A stretch of 64,000 bases of DNA from SZUA-36 sp963727635 (GTDB lineage Bacteria; Pseudomonadota; Gammaproteobacteria; Xanthomonadales; SZUA-36): the NCBI GenBank assembly GCA_963727635.1, contig CAVSHP010000021.1:186001-250000 (forward strand), given 5' to 3'. This document shows, one piece after another, positions 54,653-62,454 of this stretch (position 1 is the first letter of the stretch; each line of letters begins with the position of its first letter). Both the position numbers and the translations under genes were made by a program. The notes under the pieces were generated by a model that was given only the letters and a program-made list of their open reading frames with translations, was not told where the DNA came from and searched no databases.

Positions 54653-55939
54653 TTAATTGGTGACCAGCACCGTATCTGCGCTACGGAATTGGTCGATGCT
54701 CGAAATAACAACGAGATCTCCTTCTTCCAGACCGTCTATAACCTCAACCGCCGCAAGGCTGCGCGCGCCGATCTCGATAGAGCGGCGGTGAGCCACGTTG
54801 TCCTCATCCAGCACGTAGGCAATCCGGCTGCCACCGCTGTCCAGGAACTGGCCGCGCGGCAGCGTCAGCACATTGTTCTTTTCTTCCATCAGGATTCGGG
54901 TGGTCAGCCGCTGGTTCTGTCTTAACCCGGGTGGCATGCCCTCGGCAAAGCGGATCCGGGTGGTCACCTGGTTCTGGATGATTTCGGGTGAGACCGAGAC
55001 CAGGGTTGCCGGGTATTTCTGATTGCCGACCAGTACTTCGGCCGCCATTCCGAGACCCAGGTCATCGGCGTAACTTTCGGGAACCTGCGCCTCGATCTCG
55101 AAGGCCGACAGGTCAACCACGGCCATCACGACCTGGTTGCGGCTGACGGCGGATTTCTGATCCACCATCAGGTTGCCGACGATGCCGTTGACCGGCGAGC
55201 GCATATTCAGTTCGTCGACCTGGCGTAACAGGTCCTTCACCAGCATCGATTGGCGCTCGACCTGCAATTCCCGTGTTTTCAGTTCGAAAACCAGGCGTTC
55301 GTCATCCAGCTTGGAATCGGCCACGGCGTGTTCATGCGCGAGCTTGGCGGTCTCGAGGTCATCCTTGGTTTTTTCGTAATCGATCTGGGAGATTGCATCG
55401 ATCTTGTAACCCGACTCGGCGCGCCGGCGTTCGCGCTCGGCTGCGATCAGCGTGACATTGGTCAAATCGATGTTTTTGCGGTTGTCGAGGGCCTTTTGCT
55501 TGGCCTCGATTTTCTGCCGGTCGTATTCGACGCTGAGTCTGTCGAGCGTGGCCTGTTCCTGTTGAAGCTGATTTTGCAGGTCGGGGCTGTCGATGGTTGC
55601 CAGCGGCTGATCCTTCTCAACAGTGGCGCCTGCGTCCACCAAAAGCGTAATGGTACCCGCGGCGGGTGCAAATAGTGACGGGCTCACAGCGGCTACAACA
55701 CGGCCCTGGACCGAGACATCCCTGACCAGGTCAGTACGGGTGACCGCAGCCACCCGTAAACGGTCCCTGGGAACGGAAATGCTGGAACTTGCCCAGCGTT
55801 GGACGGCAGGCAAAATCAGCCAAATTGCGAGGATGAGGGCCAGGGCCGTGACAGCGATCCATAAGGTTCGTCTGCCCACCGGCTTTTTCTCTAATACGAC
55901 ATCCTGCGCGGAAGTATCTGCAATTCTCAATGTATGCAC
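54653..55939 (-). CDS. MacA/HlyD-type periplasmic adaptor, first gene of ABC operon
   Basis: 428 residues with an N-terminal inner-membrane helix (LWIAVTALALILAIWLILPAV) and a long alpha-hairpin (about 120-245, LQQEQATLDRLSVEYDRQKIEAKQKALDNRKN...). Lipoyl halves LFAPAAGTITLLVDAGATVEKDQPLATIDSPD and MRSPVNGIVGNLMVDQKSAVSRNQVVM flank the hairpin, followed by barrel domains. The hairpin would contact an outer-membrane TolC. It heads the adaptor-ATPase-permease-permease operon (similar in layout to MacAB with a split permease). The exported compound is not predictable. Uninterrupted. Confidence 0.88.
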   Translation of the reverse strand: MHTLRIADTSAQDVVLEKKPVGRRTLWIAVTALALILAIWLILPAVQRWASSSISVPRDRLRVAAVTRTDLVRDVSVQGRVVAAVSPSLFAPAAGTITLLVDAGATVEKDQPLATIDSPDLQNQLQQEQATLDRLSVEYDRQKIEAKQKALDNRKNIDLTNVTLIAAERERRRAESGYKIDAISQIDYEKTKDDLETAKLAHEHAVADSKLDDERLVFELKTRELQVERQSMLVKDLLRQVDELNMRSPVNGIVGNLMVDQKSAVSRNQVVMAVVDLSAFEIEAQVPESYADDLGLGMAAEVLVGNQKYPATLVSVSPEIIQNQVTTRIRFAEGMPPGLRQNQRLTTRILMEEKNNVLTLPRGQFLDSGGSRIAYVLDEDNVAHRRSIEIGARSLAAVEVIDGLEEGDLVVISSIDQFRSADTVLVTN

Positions 55940-56092
55940 CCCTGATCTTTAAATAGACTGACGTCTCTTTGCCGAATTTAGTTACGAAGTCATACAAAAC
56001 TTGGACGTGCATTCGCCCAAAAAGGCTTAAAAGGGGATTTGAGAAAGGCGGCATTATCCGCCGGGAATGTTTATTTCATCGCGTTTGGATGG

Positions 56093-57019
56093 CTATTGTA
56101 AACCCATCAGCACACGTATATGTGTTTCCACGCAGCGTGCCAGGCTGTGTATTTCGTAACCGCCCTCCAGGGCCGAGACAATTCGTCCGGAGGCAGATTC
56201 ATCCGCGATTTTAAAGATTTCCTCGATGACCCAGCGAAAATCGGCATCCGTCAGGCTGACATAGGACATATCGTCATCCCGGTGTGCGTCAAATCCGGCT
56301 GAAACGAAAATCATCTCGGCTTGGAAACGCTTCAGTGCAGGTAACCAGTGGTCGCTGACCGCAGCGCGGAATTCGGCGCTTTTAGCTGATGCATCCAGCG
56401 GGATGGAAATAACCTTTTCACTGTTTTCCGGTAAAGGCGTATAGGGGAAAAACGGGTGTTGAAATGTTGAACAGTACAGCAGCCTGTCGTCGCCAAGCAG
56501 GATGTCCTCGGTACCGTTGCCCTGGTGGACATCGAAATCAACAACCGCCACCCTTTTCAGACCGTGGGCTTCGAGGGCGTGTTTGACCCCTATGGCAATA
56601 TTGCTGTAAATACAAAACCCCAGCGCCCGGTCGCGTTCCGCGTGGTGCCCGGGTGGACGCACACTACAGAATGCGTTGTTGATCTCACCACTCATGATTT
56701 TGTCAACCGCCAGGATGACCGAACCGGCGGCCCGCTTCGCCGCCTGCAGCGTACCCGGACTGATTACCGTGTCCGGATCGAGACGCGCGTAGCCTGTTCG
56801 TGGCATCACCGCATCGATCATTGCCAGGTAATCGGCCGTGTGTGCACGCAGAAGCTGTTCACGTGTGACCTCGGGTGCGTCCAGGTATTTGACGAAGTCG
56901 GAAATCCTCGAGGCGAGCAATCGGTCTTCGATAGCGGACAGGCGCCGGGCGTTTTCCGGATGGTCTTCGCCGGTGTCGTGGTCGTGGCAATCAGGGTGAC
57001 TGATAAATGCGGTACTCAA
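56093..57019 (-). CDS. Histone-deacetylase-family protein (acetyl-lysine deacetylase-like)
   Basis: 308 residues. The class II HDAC-like fold shows FCSVRPPGHHAERDRALGFCIYSN (catalytic His pair), VAVVDFDVHQGNGTEDI (zinc Asp and His), FVSAGFDAHRDDDM (zinc Asp) and LEGGYEIHSLA. Family members such as AcuC deacetylate lysine residues, others act on acetylpolyamines. The start is TTG with GAGGAG about ten bases upstream. It is divergent, with an 83-base gap between starts, from a Pat-like acyl-CoA synthetase/GNAT gene, which suggests a reversible acetylation pair. Confidence 0.9.
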   Translation of the reverse strand: MSTAFISHPDCHDHDTGEDHPENARRLSAIEDRLLASRISDFVKYLDAPEVTREQLLRAHTADYLAMIDAVMPRTGYARLDPDTVISPGTLQAAKRAAGSVILAVDKIMSGEINNAFCSVRPPGHHAERDRALGFCIYSNIAIGVKHALEAHGLKRVAVVDFDVHQGNGTEDILLGDDRLLYCSTFQHPFFPYTPLPENSEKVISIPLDASAKSAEFRAAVSDHWLPALKRFQAEMIFVSAGFDAHRDDDMSYVSLTDADFRWVIEEIFKIADESASGRIVSALEGGYEIHSLARCVETHIRVLMGLQ

Positions 57020-57102
57020 GGTCGAAACTCCTCACTTTGGGGTCGTCCGGCATAGTATAATTGCAGGGCGCTAAATACGAAAAAAAGGATTTGTCGGTCC
57101 CC

Positions 57103-59790
57103 ATGAACACACATTATTTAACATCGTTATTCACACCCAAGACTATCGCACTTTTCGGCGCCAGTGACAGGGAAAATTCTGTTGGTGGCGTGGTGTTCAG
57201 AAACCTGCTTTCTGCGGGTTACGAAGGCCGGATTTACGCCATTAATCCAAAACACGAAACTGTCCAGGGGGAAAAGGCCTATGCCACCCTCGCCGATGTC
57301 GGTGAAGCGGTTGACCTGGCGGTAGTCGCCACGCCCGCCAGCACCATTCCGGCGATTGTCGAAGCCTGCGGTGAACACGGCATCAAGATGATGCTGATAC
57401 TGTCGGCGGGCTTTCGTGAGACCGGTGAAGAGGGCCGCAAGCTGGAAGATCGGGTAACGCAACTGGTCGAGCGTCATGGTATCCGCATGATGGGTCCAAA
57501 CTGCCTCGGGCTGATGCGACCGGACATCAATCTCAACATTACCTTTGGCCACAACGTCGCAAAGTCCGGCAACATTGCACTGGTTTCACAATCTGGCGCC
57601 ATCTGCACAGCCATTCTTGACTGGGCCGAAATGAACAAGATCGGCTTTTCCGCCGTCGTTTCTACCGGTATTGGCGCCGACCTCGATTTTGGCGACTATC
57701 TTGACTACCTGGTCTCTGACCCGCTGACCAAGGCCATCCTGCTGTACATCGAGGGGATCACCGATTCGCGCCGCTTTATGAGCAGTTTGCGCGCCGCTGC
57801 ACGTATCAAGCCGGTTATCGCCTTGAAAGTTGGCCGCCACGCATCCGGCGCCGAGGCATCCATGTCGCATACCGGTGCGCTGGTGGGCAGTGACGAGGTC
57901 TTTTCCACCGCGCTATCCCGTTCAGGTGTATTGCGGGTGCAAAGTGTTTCGCAGCTTTTCGCCGCGGCCAAGGTGTTATCGCACTCGCATTACCGGGTGG
58001 CATCCGATCGCCTGGTGATCATCACCAATGGCGGTGGCCCCGGTGTGATGGCAGCCGACCGCGCAACCGACCGGGGTATCACTCTGAGCGAGTTGAGCCC
58101 CGACACGATTGCCGCACTGAATGAAGTGTTACCCGATGTATGGTCGCATAGCAACCCGGTGGACATCATCGGTGACGCACCACCGGAGCGTTACCGCGAA
58201 GCAGTTGACATCTGCCTCGCAGACCCGGGGGTGGATGGTGCAATCGTCATCCTCACGCCCCAGGCAATGACGGAACCCACGCTGGTCGCAGAGGAGATCA
58301 TCAAGTCTGCGGAAAAGTGCAAGAAACCCATACTGACGAGCTGGATGGGTGGCACTCAGGTTGAAGAGGCCCGGCATTTGCTTACCGAGGCCCGCATACC
58401 CGACTTCAACATGCTTGAAGACGCGGTAGATGCCTTCTCATTTATCGGTAAATATAAGAGAAACCAGCGCCTGTTGTTGCAAACACCGGCACGACTGACC
58501 GGTGACCAGGCGTCGGCGGACAGGGATGGAGCGCGTCTGATCATCGAGGGCGTATTGACTGAACGGCGCAAGATCCTGACAGAACCGGAATCGATGGCCA
58601 TCTTAAAAGCGTTCAAGATTCCCGCTGCAGAAAATGGCGTCGCCCAGTCCGCCAATGCGGCGCTGGTGATCGCGGAAACCATCGGTTACCCGGTTGCCAT
58701 GAAGATTTTGTCTCCGGATATTTCACACAAGTCCGATGCCGGCGGGGTCAGGTTAAATATCAGTTCTGCCCACGAGGTCAGGGGCGCATACCTGCAAATG
58801 ATCGAACAGGTTTCGAAAAATGTGCCTGAAGCGACAATTTCAGGTGTGACCATTGCAAAGATGTACCGCAACCCGAACGCGCGCGAATTGATGATTGGTA
58901 TGGTCCGGGATCCCGTGTTCGGTCCGGTCATCAGTTTTGGCAGCGGTGGTATCAACGTCGAAGTCATGGGCGATTCGGCGGTTGCATTACCGCCGTTGAA
59001 CCGGCGTCTGGCCAGGGACCTGATCGACCGCACCAAGGCGGCCAAGCTGCTCAGCAAATTCCGCCACATGCCCGCAGTCAACATGGAGCAGTTGATCGAT
59101 GTCCTGATCAGTGTTTCAAACATGGCCTGCGAACTGCCATGGATCCGGGAGATGGACATCAACCCCTTGCTGTCGGATGAAGACGGCTCCATCGCGGTGG
59201 ACGCGCGAATCCGTGTCGATTATCCAAAACCATCGACCGATCCCTACAATCACCTGGCCATTCATCCCTATCCGATTCATCTCATCACCGATGAGCAGTT
59301 GAATGACGGCACCGATATCATCATCAGGCCGATCCGGCCGGAGGATGCCGAGATCGAACAGGAGTTTATACGCAGCCTGTCAGCTGAATCCAAGTACTTC
59401 CGTTTCATGAATTCAATTCATGAACTCAGTCTCGAAATGCTGGTCCGTTTCACCCAGATCGACTACCACAACGAGATGGCCCTGGTTGCCATTTACCCCG
59501 GCCGCAAGGGTGAGGAAGAGATCGGTGTTGCCCGCTACATGACCAATCCGGACAAAAAGACCTGCGAGTTCGCGATCGTCGTGTCTGACAAGTGGCAGGG
59601 CAAGGGTATCGCCCGGCTGCTGATGCAGAAGTTGATCGATATCGCCCGCAACCGGGGTCTCGAAGTGATGGAAGGCCAGGTATTGGCCAATAACTTCAGG
59701 ATGCTCGAGTTGATGGCGTCGCTGAATTTCCAGGTCAGCAATGACCCTACAGATCCGGGTATCAAAGTGGTGGTGACGCGGCTGAACTGA
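57103..59790 (+). CDS. Acyl-CoA synthetase (ADP-forming)-like/GNAT fusion, Pat type
   Basis: 895 residues, uninterrupted. CoA-binding domain FTPKTIALFGASDRENSVGGVV, then the ligase domain with LVSQSGAICTAILDWA, the phospho-His motif SMSHTGALVG (His near 256) and VIITNGGGPGVMAAD. An ATP-grasp domain follows (AILKAFKIPAAENGVAQSAN, GYPVAMKILSPDISHKSDAGGVRLN). The C-terminal GNAT domain contains IIRPIRPEDAEIEQEFIRSLSAESKYFRFM and VVSDKWQGKGIARLLMQKLID. Proteins of this order are Pat/PatZ-type lysine acetyltransferases, the ligase part being regulatory or degenerate. ATG at 57103 is chosen over a TTG at 57061 by family length. Confidence 0.9.
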   Translation: MNTHYLTSLFTPKTIALFGASDRENSVGGVVFRNLLSAGYEGRIYAINPKHETVQGEKAYATLADVGEAVDLAVVATPASTIPAIVEACGEHGIKMMLILSAGFRETGEEGRKLEDRVTQLVERHGIRMMGPNCLGLMRPDINLNITFGHNVAKSGNIALVSQSGAICTAILDWAEMNKIGFSAVVSTGIGADLDFGDYLDYLVSDPLTKAILLYIEGITDSRRFMSSLRAAARIKPVIALKVGRHASGAEASMSHTGALVGSDEVFSTALSRSGVLRVQSVSQLFAAAKVLSHSHYRVASDRLVIITNGGGPGVMAADRATDRGITLSELSPDTIAALNEVLPDVWSHSNPVDIIGDAPPERYREAVDICLADPGVDGAIVILTPQAMTEPTLVAEEIIKSAEKCKKPILTSWMGGTQVEEARHLLTEARIPDFNMLEDAVDAFSFIGKYKRNQRLLLQTPARLTGDQASADRDGARLIIEGVLTERRKILTEPESMAILKAFKIPAAENGVAQSANAALVIAETIGYPVAMKILSPDISHKSDAGGVRLNISSAHEVRGAYLQMIEQVSKNVPEATISGVTIAKMYRNPNARELMIGMVRDPVFGPVISFGSGGINVEVMGDSAVALPPLNRRLARDLIDRTKAAKLLSKFRHMPAVNMEQLIDVLISVSNMACELPWIREMDINPLLSDEDGSIAVDARIRVDYPKPSTDPYNHLAIHPYPIHLITDEQLNDGTDIIIRPIRPEDAEIEQEFIRSLSAESKYFRFMNSIHELSLEMLVRFTQIDYHNEMALVAIYPGRKGEEEIGVARYMTNPDKKTCEFAIVVSDKWQGKGIARLLMQKLIDIARNRGLEVMEGQVLANNFRMLELMASLNFQVSNDPTDPGIKVVVTRLN

Positions 59791-59870
59791 TTCAGGCTTG
59801 ATGTCATTGGTGCAGGAAGTCAGTATCCTTGCCGGGAGCATTCCGTATTTTGACCGGCCGGGGTAAATAA

Positions 59871-60365
59871 ATGAGTTTCTGGACTAATAAACACGTTACA
59901 GTGGCCATGGTGATGGCGCCGCTTCTGGGCCTGGCCAGCTACTTTGCTTTTGGCGTCCTGTTCGCTGAAAAACCCCAACCTGCCGAGGTTGGACAAACGT
60001 ATAAACTGGTTGAAAAACCCGACTGCCGTCGCAGCGGCGGTATGTGCGGTATGAAAAATGTTGATTTCGAGCTGACTCTCACCGTTGAGCGTCTCGATAA
60101 CGGCCGCATGCTGCTGAAGCTCAAGTCCGAGTACCCGCTCGATGGCGTCAAACTGGCGCTGGTCGAAAATGCCGCCGATGAAGAACAACCGGTAGATATG
60201 CAAGCCACGGGCAGCGATGGCTTGAACTGGGTACTGGAGATCAAAATCCCTGACCCGGAACATGACCGTCTGCACCTGGCGACCTCGTCCAGGCAGACGT
60301 TTTATTTTGCTGACGTCGCTACGAAGTTCACCTCCATTGATACTGAAAACCAGGATTCCAAATGA
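59871..60365 (+). CDS. Membrane-anchored hypothetical protein
   Basis: 164 residues. One N-terminal helix (VTVAMVMAPLLGLASYFAFGVLF) is followed by a periplasmic-looking domain (TYKLVEKPDCRRSGGMCGMKNVDFELTLTVERLDNGRMLLKLKSEY) with one CxxxxxxC pair and alternating strands. I do not recognise the family. The stop overlaps the start of the S9 peptidase gene (ATGA), so it is translationally coupled to it. Confidence 0.7.
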   Translation: MSFWTNKHVTVAMVMAPLLGLASYFAFGVLFAEKPQPAEVGQTYKLVEKPDCRRSGGMCGMKNVDFELTLTVERLDNGRMLLKLKSEYPLDGVKLALVENAADEEQPVDMQATGSDGLNWVLEIKIPDPEHDRLHLATSSRQTFYFADVATKFTSIDTENQDSK

Positions 60366-62314
60366 AGAAAGTACTCACTTTTACTGCTTTATGTATTCTT
60401 GGTGTATGTCTCGCCGGGTGTGAACAACAAAAGTCGGTCACTACCACGGAAGCTGTGCCGGTAAGTGCCGTGGTTGATATACCTCAATACAGCGCAGAGG
60501 CATTTTTTAAGACCACCAGTTTCGCCTTGCCTGGATCCGCCGGATACGCATTTTCAATGGACGGAAAAACGATACTGATGTATTCAGATGCAACCGGCGT
60601 GTTCAATGTCTATGCCTTGCCTGTGGATGGCGGCGCCCCGGAACAACTGACGCACTCGACGGATAACGCGGTCTATGCCGTCAGTTGGTTTCCTGCCGAC
60701 AAGCGCATCCTGTATACCTATGACGGTGGTGGCAATGAACTTAACCATGTATTTGTTCGTGAAACGGATGGCAGCACCCGCGACCTGACACCGGGTGACG
60801 AACTCAAGGCCGGGTTCCTGGCCTGGGCTGATGACGGCCAGAGCTTTTACCTGACATCCACCGAGCGTGACCAGAAGAGTTTTGATCTTTACCGTTATTC
60901 CGTTGCGGACTACAGCCGCGAAATGGTTTTCGAGAATCCGGGGTTTCAGATCAGTGCGATCAGTGATGATGGCCGCTGGATTGCGCTGGACAAGCCGCGT
61001 ACCAGCGCAGACTCGGATATCTTCGTTATCGACCTGCAAAGTGAACATCCGGAACCCGTGCTGATCACCGCGCATACGGGGAATATCAAGTATGGAACCT
61101 ACGATTTTACACGCGATAACAGCAGTCTTGTGTACGCGACCGATGAATTTGGCGAGTTTGCCCAGGCCTGGAAATACGATCTGCAAAGCGGAGAACGCTC
61201 GGTTTTGGTGGCAGCACCCTGGGATGTCAGTTATGTCATTTTCTCGCCGTCTGGTCGTTACCAGGTAAACGGTGTCAACGCCGATGCGAGGACCGAGGTC
61301 ACCTTGCTGGATACCCAGTCAGGGGAAGAGGTCGAGTTGCCCGAATTGCCGCCGGGTGATTTAAACAATGTACGGTTTTCCGCCGATGAGACACATATCG
61401 CCTTGATCGTGGACGCAGATGATTCACCGTCCAATATCCAGGTTATTGATCTGGCCGCAGGCCATACCCACCAACTGACACAGGCCCTGAATCCCGCCAT
61501 CGATCAAAGTTACCTGGTCCGCAGCGAGGTGGTCCGCTACAAGAGTTTCGACGGTCTCGAAATCCCTTCGATTTTGTATCGGCCACACGGGGCGAGTGCG
61601 GAAAATCCGGTACCTGCACTGGTGTTGGTACATGGAGGCCCGGGTGGCCAGACACGCACCGGTTACCGGGCTATGGTGCAGCACCTGGTGAACCATGGTT
61701 ACGCGGTACTGGGTGCCAACAACCGTGGGTCCTCCGGCTATGGCAAGACCTTTAACCACCTCGATGACAAACATCATGGCGAAGGGGATTTACAGGATAT
61801 CGTTTACGGCAGGGCCTACCTGGAATCACTGGACTGGGTTGATGGCAGCCGTGTCGGTATTATCGGGGGCTCCTATGGAGGTTACATGGTAGCCGCCGCG
61901 CTGGCCTTTGAGCCTGAAGCGTTTGATGCAGGAATCGACATATTTGGTGTTACGAACTGGGAAAGGACACTGGCGAGCATCCCTCCCTGGTGGGAATCGT
62001 TCAAGGAAGCCCTGTATGACGAAATGGGTGATCCGGCCACGGATGCCGAACGCCACCATCGCATATCACCCCTGTTCCATGCCAATAATATCGTCAGACC
62101 CTTGCTCGTGGTGCAGGGCGCCAATGACCCGCGTGTGCTGCAGGTTGAAAGTGACGAACTGGTGGCGGCGGTTCAGGCCAACGAAGTGCCCGTCGAGTAC
62201 CTGGTTTTTCCGGATGAGGGACATGGCTTCAGGAAACGTGATAATCGAATTGCCGCCTCTGATGCCTATGTAAAGTTCCTGGATATCTATTTGAAGGGCG
62301 CCGGGCCGGAATAA
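60362..62314 (+). CDS. S9-family peptidase lipoprotein
   Basis: 650 residues. The lipobox LAGC gives Cys20, so it is an envelope lipoprotein. Residues about 35-400 form a WD-like propeller (FSMDGKTILMYSDATGVFNVYAL, YDFTRDNSSLVYATDEFGEFAQAWKYDL). The C-terminal alpha/beta hydrolase domain carries LVHGGPGGQTRTGY, the nucleophile elbow GGSYGGY (Ser near 504), GANDPRV (Asp near 589) and DEGHGF (His near 621). It would cleave peptides with N-terminal or proline-adjacent residues in the periplasm or at the outer membrane. Uninterrupted. Confidence 0.92.
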   Translation: MKKVLTFTALCILGVCLAGCEQQKSVTTTEAVPVSAVVDIPQYSAEAFFKTTSFALPGSAGYAFSMDGKTILMYSDATGVFNVYALPVDGGAPEQLTHSTDNAVYAVSWFPADKRILYTYDGGGNELNHVFVRETDGSTRDLTPGDELKAGFLAWADDGQSFYLTSTERDQKSFDLYRYSVADYSREMVFENPGFQISAISDDGRWIALDKPRTSADSDIFVIDLQSEHPEPVLITAHTGNIKYGTYDFTRDNSSLVYATDEFGEFAQAWKYDLQSGERSVLVAAPWDVSYVIFSPSGRYQVNGVNADARTEVTLLDTQSGEEVELPELPPGDLNNVRFSADETHIALIVDADDSPSNIQVIDLAAGHTHQLTQALNPAIDQSYLVRSEVVRYKSFDGLEIPSILYRPHGASAENPVPALVLVHGGPGGQTRTGYRAMVQHLVNHGYAVLGANNRGSSGYGKTFNHLDDKHHGEGDLQDIVYGRAYLESLDWVDGSRVGIIGGSYGGYMVAAALAFEPEAFDAGIDIFGVTNWERTLASIPPWWESFKEALYDEMGDPATDAERHHRISPLFHANNIVRPLLVVQGANDPRVLQVESDELVAAVQANEVPVEYLVFPDEGHGFRKRDNRIAASDAYVKFLDIYLKGAGPE

Positions 62315-62405
62315 GCTTTGATGAACCCCTGTAGATGAGGGGTTGTTGTCCTGCTTCCGGCATGTAACGGCTATATGCCCGCTGCCTCCGGGTTAATCGG
62401 TTAAA

Positions 62406-62434
62406 AAAAGGCCCGGCGATTTGCCGGGCCTTTT
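62406..62434. terminator. Bidirectional intrinsic terminator
   Basis: AAAAGGCCCGGC (62406-62417) and GCCGGGCCTTTT (62423-62434) form a 12-bp stem with A/T tracts on both sides, between the convergent peptidase genes. Confidence 0.88.
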
Positions 62435-62454
62435 CGTGTCTGTCCCTGTCAGGA

